6,502 nucleotides of DNA from an uncultured Clostridia bacterium (GTDB lineage: Bacteria; Bacillota; Clostridia; Oscillospirales; Ruminococcaceae), in NCBI GenBank assembly GCA_947165805.1, contig CAMVBT010000147.1, positions 1-6,502 of the forward strand. Direction: 5' to 3'. A program made the translations under genes and the position numbers. Shown piece by piece: positions 1 to 5,859 of the stretch. Numbering within the stretch: position 1 is the stretch's first letter; each line of letters opens with the position of its first letter. Below the pieces are notes generated by a model. The model did no database searches. It was not told the DNA's origin and saw only the letters and a list, made by a program, of their open reading frames with translations.

Positions 1-456
1 TGCCGCGCGTATCACCTGCCCGAGATCGCAGAGCAGCTCATGACGGGCGTTCGCCTGCGCCTGTGACAGCCTCTCCTCGCCGCAGCCGGGTCTATAATAC
101 GGCGGGTTCACCGTGACCAGCGACATTTTGCCGCGCGGTACTGCGAAAAGCTCGTCGTCCTTTGTAAGGTCTGCCTTTACGGGTATCAGTTTCCCGGCAA
201 GTCCGTTCTTTTCGACCGTCATACGCATGAGCTCCGCCGCCTCGTCCTGTATCTCGACCGCGTATGAGACCGCGGGCTGCTTTCCCCACGTGTAAAACAG
301 CATCGGTATGATGCCGCAGCCGCTGCACAGGTCGCAGACCGTGTCCTTCGGGTACGGCACGGAAAAGCGCGCCAGAAGCAGCGCGTCCGTTCCGAAGCGG
401 TGATCCTCGCTCACATATATGTCATGCCCGAACAGGTCGAAGGTCTCATATCCCAT
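1..456 (-). CDS. trmN6: TrmN6/YabB-type tRNA adenine-N6 methyltransferase, 3' part outside the window
   Basis: The first 152 residues of a class I SAM-dependent methyltransferase are present; the reading frame is open through the left edge, so the C-terminus is missing. Visible motifs are an N-terminal HRFGTDALLLARF stretch (residues 19-31) typical of TrmN6-type enzymes, SAM-binding motif I DLCSGCGI (42-49), the acidic end of strand 2 (AVEIQ, E68), D96 in KADL, the catalytic NPPYY (117-121) that marks amino-group N-methylation, and the ARHE motif (137-140) shared by this family. In E. coli the family makes m6A37 in tRNA1(Val); the Bacillus member is YabB. Whether this protein uses the same tRNA is inferred. 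The ATG at 456 follows a GGGGGAG ribosome binding site with a 4-nt spacer, 11 bp after the TAA of the upstream membrane-protein gene, so it is very probably cotranscribed and translationally coupled. A different N6-adenine methyltransferase specificity is the main alternative. Confidence 0.85.
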   Translation of the reverse strand, partial: MGYETFDLFGHDIYVSEDHRFGTDALLLARFSVPYPKDTVCDLCSGCGIIPMLFYTWGKQPAVSYAVEIQDEAAELMRMTVEKNGLAGKLIPVKADLTKDDELFAVPRGKMSLVTVNPPYYRPGCGEERLSQAQANARHELLCDLGQVIRAA

Positions 457-460
457 AGCG

Positions 461-467
461 CTCCCCC
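461..467 (-). promoter_or_regulatory. Ribosome binding site of the methyltransferase gene, abutting the upstream stop codon
   Basis: The minus strand reads TAAGGGGGAGCGCTATG: the stop codon of the preceding gene (468-470) directly abuts the GGGGGAG Shine-Dalgarno, which lies 4 nt before the ATG. This arrangement supports the chosen start and suggests that ribosomes ending on the upstream gene reinitiate here. Confidence 0.75.
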
Positions 468-2510
468 TTACTCGATGACCGCCCACTCCGCGTCGGAGTC
501 GAGGCTGTCAGCGGGTGTCGTCACGACGGACGGCACGGTGTAGGTCGATACCACAGGCGTGCGCTCGGTGGTTGTAGTGGCTTCGGTAGGCACTGTCGTG
601 GTCTCCGGGGGCTTCGTCTCGGAAACGGCGGTGGTCTTTTCGGGTATCAGGGTGTTGCGCTCGGATTCAAGCTCCTCCTCGTCGATGTTCTGCGATACCA
701 TGTACGCCGTGGCTCTCTCACCGTAGGCAAAGAGCTTGAGAGTGCTGCTCTCCGCTATCAGCAGGAACGGCGTCATGCTGTTCTCGAGCGCGGAGACGTC
801 CTCGGTGTTCTTCACGACAAGGAAGCTGTTCTCGGGGACCGCTTCTATATCATACGTCACCTTGACCGTTACGTTGCGGTTAAGGAACTGGAGCATCAGC
901 GCGTCGTGGCGGCTGATATTGAACGCCGTTACCGCGGGAGCTCCGGGCTGGTCGAAAACGCTCTCGGAGAGCTTCGCGACCGAGGCGTTCTTTTCCACGG
1001 ATTCCGTCCTGCATATCGGCAGGTAGACCGTGGAGATGAATACGAGCGAATAGACGGTTATTGTCGTCATTATCGCGGAAATTATTATCGAGCGGTATTT
1101 CTTCGTGCAGCTTATTATAACGAGCAGTATGCCCATTACGCAGAACGTCATCGACATCGTGAGCAGCATACTGTCGAAATTGAGCAGCACCTTGCTGTCC
1201 GCGCCGACGCGCAGAGGATACAGACCGAGCACAGGCGATATCTTCGTAGCCTGACAGGTCAGTATCGTCGGCAGTGCCGCCAGCGAGAACACAACGTATA
1301 TCAGCAGCAGTATCGCCGAGGCTCCGAGTATCTTGTTGACGCTTATCGAGTGGGTGAACAGCATTATCAGCACGAATACCAGCGCCAGCGGGACTACGCC
1401 GTCGATGAACCTGCCGAACATCATCGTGTCCTGATATACATAGAAGCTCGAGCTGCCGAAGCGGTAGAGCGTGCTGAATATGACCGTGAAAACGACCGAC
1501 AGTACGCTGTAGAACGAATATACCGCCAGCTCCATTTCGTAGGTCTGCGCTTCCTTTTTCAGCTTATGGCGCATACATACCGAGAATACCGCGGCAAAAA
1601 GGCATATCGCCACCGCGCCGAGTCCCCATGTTGTCGTGACAAAGTAATACATCTGCGCGCTGAAAGTCTGCGATATGCGCTCCCAGCCGTCGTTCGCCAG
1701 CTTCTCGGGCAGCGTTGCGAAAAACTCGGCAAGCGTGTTTTTCAGCAGCGCCGGATCCTCCGAGCACCACAGCTCGCGCTGGAGCCTGTACGACAGCATG
1801 ATGACAAAAAACGTGAATACGGCGAGGGACGAGAAATAAGCCGGCAGATTTATGAGCTTCCTTCCGAAGAATATCTTTTCAAGTATGAACGCCGTCGTCA
1901 GCGCGAGCACCACCGCGATGAGCCTTGTGTGCGCCGCGAAGGAAAGCCCGCATACCGCGCCTATGAGCAGCGACATGAAGAAGCGGCTCACCTTTCCCTT
2001 GCAGTCGGCAGTGCGGAATACGAGCCATATAAGTATCCACGGGAGCAGTATCGAGATGGTCTCGCTCCACGCGAACTTGGTGTGCGCATAGTAGCAGCAG
2101 AAGCCTCCCGACACGAACGACGTTATCAGGCACTTCCATATCTTGCCAGTTCTCATGCGGTAGGACAGATAATACGCGATCACCGGGACGAAGCTTATCA
2201 TCACCGAATTCAGCACAAGTATGACCGCGTACTGTACATTCGGGTCGCCGAACAGCAGCATCACCGGAACATAAATAAGCCCCTGCAGGAAACCGTAGTA
2301 ATAATCCACGGAGACCATTATGCCCTCCCAGCTGCGGCCTATGAACCAGTCGGAGACCGCTATCACCGAGAGCTCGTTGGGGTCGGTGGCGGGGAGCTTC
2401 ATTCCGAGACCGCCGATTATATTTATCGTCAGAAAACACAGATATATCACGGGATATATCATCTTATTGCCGTACTTTTCGTACAGCGCCCTTAATTTAT
2501 CGTAGATCAC
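468..2510 (-). CDS. Polytopic membrane protein, GT-C glycosyltransferase-like, with Thr/Pro-rich C-terminal tail
   Basis: A 680-residue integral membrane protein with about 13 hydrophobic segments between residues 19 and 497 (clear ones near 19-37, 93-115, 150-166, 223-240, 288-312, 328-348, 369-387, 393-416, 446-468 and 473-497). The architecture resembles GT-C lipid-phosphosugar glycosyltransferases: one short helix, then a first extracytoplasmic loop with acidic residues (TDPNE, 42-46; D43 a candidate catalytic base), then many helices and a soluble C-terminal region (about 498-605). I cannot assign a named family, donor or acceptor. After the soluble region comes a Thr/Pro/Ser-rich stretch (about 624-668) and an acidic end (DSDAEWAVIE). 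The start is GTG at 2510, chosen because a strong GGGGGGAG site lies 5 nt upstream; the next in-frame Met is residue 17, just before the first helix. It is the second gene of the operon, 41 bp after the RING-like gene. It could instead be a polymer flippase-like or purely structural membrane protein. Confidence 0.72.
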   Translation of the reverse strand: MIYDKLRALYEKYGNKMIYPVIYLCFLTINIIGGLGMKLPATDPNELSVIAVSDWFIGRSWEGIMVSVDYYYGFLQGLIYVPVMLLFGDPNVQYAVILVLNSVMISFVPVIAYYLSYRMRTGKIWKCLITSFVSGGFCCYYAHTKFAWSETISILLPWILIWLVFRTADCKGKVSRFFMSLLIGAVCGLSFAAHTRLIAVVLALTTAFILEKIFFGRKLINLPAYFSSLAVFTFFVIMLSYRLQRELWCSEDPALLKNTLAEFFATLPEKLANDGWERISQTFSAQMYYFVTTTWGLGAVAICLFAAVFSVCMRHKLKKEAQTYEMELAVYSFYSVLSVVFTVIFSTLYRFGSSSFYVYQDTMMFGRFIDGVVPLALVFVLIMLFTHSISVNKILGASAILLLIYVVFSLAALPTILTCQATKISPVLGLYPLRVGADSKVLLNFDSMLLTMSMTFCVMGILLVIISCTKKYRSIIISAIMTTITVYSLVFISTVYLPICRTESVEKNASVAKLSESVFDQPGAPAVTAFNISRHDALMLQFLNRNVTVKVTYDIEAVPENSFLVVKNTEDVSALENSMTPFLLIAESSTLKLFAYGERATAYMVSQNIDEEELESERNTLIPEKTTAVSETKPPETTTVPTEATTTTERTPVVSTYTVPSVVTTPADSLDSDAEWAVIE
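507..641 (-). other. Thr/Pro-rich low-complexity tail of the membrane protein
   Basis: These bases encode residues 624-668, roughly half threonine with interspersed Pro, Val, Ser and Glu (pieces such as ETTTVPTEATTTTER). Such stretches serve as extracytoplasmic linkers or O-glycosylated stalks in Ruminococcus-type surface proteins. Here the stretch sits at the extreme C-terminus of a polytopic protein, with only an acidic end of about 12 residues after it and no recognisable domain. Its side of the membrane is inferred from composition. Confidence 0.6.
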
Positions 2511-2515
2511 AGGAA

Positions 2516-2523
2516 CTCCCCCC
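2516..2523 (-). promoter_or_regulatory. Strong ribosome binding site supporting the GTG start at 2510
   Basis: GGGGGGAG on the minus strand, 5 nt before GTG. No ATG is available at this position, and the internal Met at residue 17 would remove the basic N-terminal segment ahead of the first membrane helix. This site therefore decides the start. Confidence 0.8.
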
Positions 2524-2535
2524 TTTCCGACAGGT

Positions 2536-2548
2536 ATTAAGTCTTAAT
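2536..2548. repeat. Perfect 13-bp AT-rich palindrome between operon genes
   Basis: ATTAAG-T-CTTAAT, perfectly symmetrical around 2542, lies 4 to 16 bp after the stop codon of the RING-like gene and upstream of the Shine-Dalgarno of the membrane-protein gene. It is too short and AT-rich to be a convincing terminator. It could be an RNA processing or protein-binding site, or chance. Confidence 0.3.
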
Positions 2549-2551
2549 CCT

Positions 2552-3817
2552 TTATGATGTTATCCCCATTGCGGATATAAACACATTCAGCAAATATACA
2601 AGGAACATCAGAAGGCTCACGCCCCCGAGAACATACATCATTCTCGGATTGCCGCGATGTTCGAGCGCCGCGTAGTATTCGTCGGTATCCGCGTCCTTGT
2701 AGCGCTCGCGCAGAGTCAGTATCTTGCTCACGCTCCAGCGCATATAGATATAATCGTTGAATATAAGTATCGCTACCCTTACTATGACCATGATATACGA
2801 GGTTATGGTCGCGGCGTTGCTCAGCGGGACATTTATCACCGTAGTATCGGGCTTGCCCAGATACATGATCTCAAGTATCATCGTCGGTATCATCAGTATG
2901 AACGTCGCAAGGGTAAGGATTATCGCGGGGCCCGTCATTCTGCGGTAGAAGTGATACAGCGGCGCGAAGAACCACGCCGACAGGTTCAGCGAGAACACCT
3001 TCCCCGTATTCGCCATGCTCATGAACAGCGAGAAAAAGCGCGGCGTGCTCAGATTGTCGGTGCCGAGGAAATGCACAAGCTCCGACTGCTTCACTCCGCG
3101 GCAGGTCAGTTCCTCGCCGCTGTCTCTTGAACGTATCGGGTGCGCGATTATGGTATCGGAGAACTTGTCGAACGAGATGCTCCTCATGTCCGGATAGTTC
3201 TCATCGGTCATTGCGGACGGGTCGGGGCGCTTTTCGGCTCCGGCTCTCAGTCTCTCCTGCTCTTTGTTCCAGTCGAAGCCCGAAGCGTGTCTGTGACGGT
3301 TCGGACAGCCGGGCGAAACAGCCCAGCACTCTTTATGGACGGGTGTGCCGCATTCCGGGCAGTAGACCTTCTCGTCCTCGTCGGACAAGGGCTTTCCGCA
3401 GATGCCGCAGACGGGTCTGTCGTCGGCTTTGCGCTCCGGCTCCGCAGGCTTTTCCTCCTGCGGCTTTCCGTGGAGGTCCGCATAGGGGCAGCTGTGGGTC
3501 ATATTGTAGCATACGCGGTGCATGGCGGCTCCGCACTCGGGGCAGTGGACCTTATCGTCGTCATCGGAGAACGGTTTCCCGCATATCTCGCAGTGCGTGC
3601 CTGTGCCGCTCATGCGGAAATCCGGCTGTCCGGAGCTCTCGCGGCGGTCTTCGGGCTCACCGGAGCGCGGTTTATGGTTCGCCGAGTTCGGGCATTTCCC
3701 CTCCATGCGGAAGCAGTCTCCGTGCATCGGAGCTCCGCAGTCGGGGCAGAACACCTTTTCGTCGTCGGCTTCTATGGGTTCGCCGCAGACGGCGCACCTT
3801 TCGTTCATCTTATCCAT
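2552..3817 (-). CDS. Membrane protein with three RING-like zinc modules and a DUF2628 domain
   Basis: A 421-residue protein. The N-terminal half holds three RING-like modules of the prokaryotic RING type (residues 8-48, 76-116, 137-177). Each has exactly the same ligand spacing, C-x2-C-x12-C-x2-C-x4-H-x2-C-x6-C-x5-H, enough for two zinc ions per module. Charged, Pro/Glu/Arg-rich linkers separate them. The C-terminal half matches DUF2628 membrane proteins: ELVHFLG (246-252), then SLNLSAWFFAPLYHFYRRM (276-294), the equivalent of the family's NWAAFFFGPxWxxYRKM signature, followed by helices near 296-320, 335-358 and 393-417. There is no signal peptide, so the zinc modules should be cytosolic. 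The ATG at 3817 has AAAGGAG 5 nt upstream; the Met at codon 4 is a poorer choice. It is the first gene of the operon. The function is unknown: the modules probably mediate protein binding, and ubiquitin-ligase activity is not implied. Confidence 0.85.
   Translation of the reverse strand: MDKMNERCAVCGEPIEADDEKVFCPDCGAPMHGDCFRMEGKCPNSANHKPRSGEPEDRRESSGQPDFRMSGTGTHCEICGKPFSDDDDKVHCPECGAAMHRVCYNMTHSCPYADLHGKPQEEKPAEPERKADDRPVCGICGKPLSDEDEKVYCPECGTPVHKECWAVSPGCPNRHRHASGFDWNKEQERLRAGAEKRPDPSAMTDENYPDMRSISFDKFSDTIIAHPIRSRDSGEELTCRGVKQSELVHFLGTDNLSTPRFFSLFMSMANTGKVFSLNLSAWFFAPLYHFYRRMTGPAIILTLATFILMIPTMILEIMYLGKPDTTVINVPLSNAATITSYIMVIVRVAILIFNDYIYMRWSVSKILTLRERYKDADTDEYYAALEHRGNPRMMYVLGGVSLLMFLVYLLNVFISAMGITS
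3287..3796 (-). repeat. Three diverged in-frame repeats encoding RING-like zinc modules
   Basis: Repeat units at 3674-3796, 3470-3592 and 3287-3409 encode modules of 41 residues with identical ligand spacing. Unit starts are 204 and 183 bp apart. The DNA around the second Cys pair is also visibly similar in all three, so the units look like products of old internal duplication. The third unit has an extra His (H175) two residues before its final ligand H177. Confidence 0.85.
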
Positions 3818-3822
3818 TTATG

Positions 3823-3829
3823 CTCCTTT
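3823..3829 (-). promoter_or_regulatory. Ribosome binding site of the RING/DUF2628 gene
   Basis: AAAGGAG on the minus strand with a 5-nt spacer to the ATG at 3817. It favours this ATG over the one three codons further in. Confidence 0.8.
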
Positions 3830-3868
3830 ATCCTGTACGGGCAGATTTACATAATTATACATTTTAGT

Positions 3869-3897
3869 ATTATATCACATAAATATAAAAAAATCAA
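3869..3897 (-). promoter_or_regulatory. Sigma-A promoter of the RING/GT-C-like/TrmN6 operon
   Basis: The minus strand carries TTGATT (3892-3897), a 17-nt spacer and TATAAT (3869-3874), with the extended -10 dinucleotide TG one base before the -10 box. Predicted transcription starts near 3862, giving a 5' leader of about 45 nt. A second TATAAT at 3854-3859 lacks a good -35. The 13-nt core ATGTGATATAATA recurs exactly in the lipoprotein-gene promoter at 6447-6475. Confidence 0.8.
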
Positions 3898-3945
3898 TGG
3901 GAGAAGCGAGTAAAATTCGCAAAAAATTATCCGGGCAATATTGGT

Positions 3946-3966
3946 AGCGCGGGCTCCGCGCTTTTT
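3946..3966 (+). terminator. Terminator-like hairpin facing the + strand
   Basis: AGCGCGG (3946-3952), loop GCT, CCGCGCT (3956-3962): a perfect 7-bp GC-rich stem followed by four more Ts (3963-3966). Read on the + strand this is intrinsic-terminator geometry with a short U-run. Read on the minus strand the T-run is missing. No + strand gene lies upstream, so it would act on antisense or small-RNA transcription, or as a secondary structure in EAL-gene read-through RNA. Confidence 0.45.
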
Positions 3967-3973
3967 CGGGCAT

Positions 3974-4004
3974 AAAGGAAACGCGGCAGTTCCGGACTGC
4001 CGCG
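3974..4004 (-). terminator. Rho-independent terminator of the EAL-domain gene
   Basis: A perfect 9-bp stem (3996-4004 pairing with 3982-3990) with a 5-nt loop starts 7 bp after the stop codon. Read on the minus strand it is followed by the U-rich run TTTCCTTT. The run is interrupted by CC, so termination may be incomplete, but position and stem strength fit well. Confidence 0.75.
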
Positions 4005-4011
4005 CCTGTTG

Positions 4012-5283
4012 TCATTTTATATACTTCGACTCGAATTCCTCGGTGGGTATCGGCTTGTCGTAGAGGTAGCCCTGCACTTCCTTGCAGCCGTACTCGTTCA
4101 CCATTTTCTCTTCCTCGGGGGTCTCGACGCCCTCACAGACTATTTCGAGCTGTATCTCGTTGAGTATGCGGATAAGGCCTTTCATCAGGTCGCCGCTGCG
4201 GGGAGACTTCAGGCTCTCCTTGACGAAGCTCTTGTCGAGCTTCACGACGTCAACGGGAAGCACTCCTATCAGGCTCAGTGACGAATAACCGGAGCCGAAG
4301 TCATCGACGCTGACCTTGAAGCCGTAGTCGCGGAGCTGCTCGACCTTCTTCACGATCATTTCCTGCGCCTCGAAGAACACGGACTCGGTAACTTCTATCT
4401 CGAGATACTGCGGCGGTACGTTATGCTCTTCCGCAAGCTTTATGATATCCTCGACCACCGTGGGGCTGAAAAAGTGCATACGGCTCAGGTTGAACGATAT
4501 CGTTATAGGCTCGATGCCCTCATTTATCCATTTGCGTATCAGCCGGCAGATATACGAAAGCACATAGAAATCGAGCTCGATTATCTTGCCCGACTGCTCG
4601 AGCGCGGCAATGAACCTTGCCGGGGGAATTATATTGCCCGCGTCGTCCACAAGTCTCGACAACGCCTCGGCGCCGATTATCTTTTTCGTTTCAGAGGATA
4701 TCTTCGGCTGGAGATATACTCTTATCGACTCTTTTCTGAAAGAGTCGTCGAATATGGGAAGTATTTTTGCGCTGTTTTCCTTTATATCCATAAGATGCTC
4801 CGAATAAACCACACACGGTATATTATAGCTGCCCTTGTTCGTCCTGCGGGCCACGTTTGCTTTATCGACAGCCGCGATGATGTTTTCCTCACCCGGCTCA
4901 ACGAAATAAAGCCCTACGTTGATATTTGGAGAAATATCGGGCGCGTGGCGCGATATCATCTCCTTGACTCTCTCCTTGAGTCTCTGCGTTTCGTTCATTA
5001 TTCGCTCATATTCTGTATTCAGAGCGCTGATGAGCATCAGGAAATGATCGGAATGTGACCTGCACGCGCATATCATATTGGGTAGGTAGACCCTTATGAA
5101 TTCCGCGGCGTCCCGCAGCACATCGTCACCGACATCATAGCCGTGATTTATATTTATGAAATGAAAATCGGTAATGTCGGCCGCAGCGATCATGTATGCC
5201 TTGCTCTTATCGACTATCTCCACTCCCGCCTGTGAGAGGAAGTCCTCGAATGTGAGCAGTCCGGTCAAGCTGTCGTTCTGCAT
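4012..5283 (-). CDS. EAL-domain cyclic-di-GMP phosphodiesterase with degenerate GGDEF domain
   Basis: A 423-residue soluble protein. Residues 1-165 are a GGDEF fold beginning with NDSLTGLLTFEDF (3-15), but the signature GGDEF is replaced by HSDHF (77-81), the inhibitory-site RxxD is absent, and ND-GH is altered to NHGYDVGD (46-53); cyclase activity is therefore unlikely. Residues about 175-420 are an EAL domain retaining all the usual catalytic residues I can check: EALSR (E206), N265, E297 and E300 in EVTE, DDFGSGYSSL (D327, D328), K348, CEGVET (E384) and QGYLYDKP (404-411). The family hydrolyses c-di-GMP to pGpG with Mg or Mn. There is no N-terminal sensor or membrane segment, so regulation may come through the vestigial GGDEF domain, which binds GTP in some homologues. 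The ATG at 5283 follows AGGTG with a 5-nt spacer. The gene is monocistronic, with its own promoter and terminator. Confidence 0.92.
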   Translation of the reverse strand: MQNDSLTGLLTFEDFLSQAGVEIVDKSKAYMIAAADITDFHFININHGYDVGDDVLRDAAEFIRVYLPNMICACRSHSDHFLMLISALNTEYERIMNETQRLKERVKEMISRHAPDISPNINVGLYFVEPGEENIIAAVDKANVARRTNKGSYNIPCVVYSEHLMDIKENSAKILPIFDDSFRKESIRVYLQPKISSETKKIIGAEALSRLVDDAGNIIPPARFIAALEQSGKIIELDFYVLSYICRLIRKWINEGIEPITISFNLSRMHFFSPTVVEDIIKLAEEHNVPPQYLEIEVTESVFFEAQEMIVKKVEQLRDYGFKVSVDDFGSGYSSLSLIGVLPVDVVKLDKSFVKESLKSPRSGDLMKGLIRILNEIQLEIVCEGVETPEEEKMVNEYGCKEVQGYLYDKPIPTEEFESKYIK

Positions 5284-5319
5284 CTTTACACCTGCCTTAA
5301 ATAGCCCTATATAATGTAT

Positions 5320-5348
5320 ATTATAACAAATATTATTATATTTTGCAA
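5320..5348 (-). promoter_or_regulatory. Sigma-A promoter of the EAL-domain gene
   Basis: The minus strand shows TTGCAA (5343-5348), a 17-nt AT-rich spacer, and a perfect TATAAT (5320-5325). The predicted start is near 5313, leaving a leader of about 30 nt. The -35 matches consensus at 4 of 6 positions. An inverted pair TTGCA/TGCAA (5343-5347 and 5367-5371) overlaps the -35. Confidence 0.75.
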
Positions 5349-5441
5349 CACTTTTTTAGATATTTGTGCAATTTTAACAAACATCATAGTAAAAAAGACA
5401 AGGGCAGAATGGGGTACAATGTCCGACAAGCCGTTTTTTGC

Positions 5442-5470
5442 TTGACAACGCATTACTATGTTGATATAAT
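5442..5470 (+). promoter_or_regulatory. Perfect-consensus sigma-A promoter with extended -10
   Basis: TTGACA (5442-5447), exactly 17 bp, then TATAAT (5465-5470), with TG at 5462-5463 giving an extended -10. Every scored position is consensus. Predicted transcription starts near 5477, about 28 nt before the ATG of the small gene at 5505. The 93 bp between this promoter and the divergent EAL promoter (5349-5441) are AT-rich with no clear operator. Confidence 0.9.
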
Positions 5471-5504
5471 TAAACCGATAACACGACAACGGAGATGATC
5501 TTTC

Positions 5505-5852
5505 ATGCTGTTTTTCAGGAAAAAAGACAAGGAGACCCCCTCAAACGAAAAAAAGGCGGCAAATTCAATGCCGCGCACCAAAAAAGTACAGTTCCTGCCC
5601 ACAAAGATTTCCGAGCTGACGGAACAGCTCAACGCAGACATTTTCGAGCTGACCAGACTCGAGCCCGTCAACTACTATGCCGACAAATCCTCGTACTTTC
5701 AGTGTACCTTCTTCTATCGGGAGGATTACAGCGAGGTCTATTTCGTCGTCGAGCAGTTCGACAACGATTTCAGGCGGGCGTCCACTCCCTACTACAAGGG
5801 GAGCTATGAGCTTATGAAAAAGACCGTTATCAAGTTCGGGCAGAAGATCTGA
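5505..5852 (+). CDS. Small basic, aromatic-rich protein of unknown function
   Basis: A 115-residue protein I do not recognise. Residues 1-28 are Lys-rich and probably disordered (FFRKKDKE, KK at 16-17, TKK at 25-27). Residues 29-115 look like one small folded domain rich in Tyr and Phe (YFQCTFFYREDYSEVYFVVEQF, read as 64-69 and 70-85), with alternating strands and a likely C-terminal helix (100-110). There is one Cys (67), no signal peptide and no membrane helix, so it should be cytosolic. The ATG at 5505 lies 10 nt after GGAG (5491-5494), a slightly long spacing. The competing ATG at 5495 opens a frame with an Arg/Gln-rich, unnatural composition, so I rejected it. Its strong promoter points to high or constitutive expression. 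It is divergent from the EAL gene, and its stop is 7 bp from the stop of the convergent lipoprotein gene. A link to c-di-GMP is only positional. Confidence 0.8.
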   Translation: MLFFRKKDKETPSNEKKAANSMPRTKKVQFLPTKISELTEQLNADIFELTRLEPVNYYADKSSYFQCTFFYREDYSEVYFVVEQFDNDFRRASTPYYKGSYELMKKTVIKFGQKI

Positions 5853-5859
5853 TCGATAA

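Noticed and set aside
906..2495. A 529-codon open frame on the + strand, antisense to the GT-C-like membrane protein
   Set aside because: It lies in exact codon register opposite the real gene, so its stops can only arise from TTA, CTA or TCA codons in the sense frame, which are avoided there. Its product is Arg/Tyr/His/Glu-rich with no hydrophobic pattern or motif, and the sense frame encodes a coherent membrane protein with a strong ribosome binding site.
3674..3796. Reading the RING-like modules as evidence for a bacterial ubiquitin-like conjugation system
   Set aside because: No E1-, E2-, deubiquitinase- or ubiquitin-like gene is in the window, and RING-like zinc folds in bacteria are common without ubiquitin chemistry.
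3127..3913. Two overlapping + strand open frames (246 and 257 codons) antisense to the RING/DUF2628 gene
   Set aside because: The frame from 3140 is again in codon register with the sense gene; the one from 3127 is Arg/Ser/Cys-rich. The sense strand has three conserved zinc modules, a promoter and a ribosome binding site.
5041..5055. Treating the EAL protein as a bifunctional diguanylate cyclase
   Set aside because: The signature is HSDHF in place of GGDEF, with both glycines and the catalytic Glu lost, so synthesis of c-di-GMP is very unlikely.
4423..5058. A 211-codon + strand open frame antisense to the EAL gene
   Set aside because: It is in codon register with the EAL gene, which has all catalytic motifs in the sense frame. 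The antisense product has no family resemblance.
5495..5809. Alternative + strand frame starting at the ATG at 5495, close to the same ribosome binding site
   Set aside because: The ATG nearly abuts GGAG with no spacer, and the product is Arg/Gln/Leu-rich like a shadow frame. The 5505 frame has natural composition and reaches a stop just before the convergent gene.
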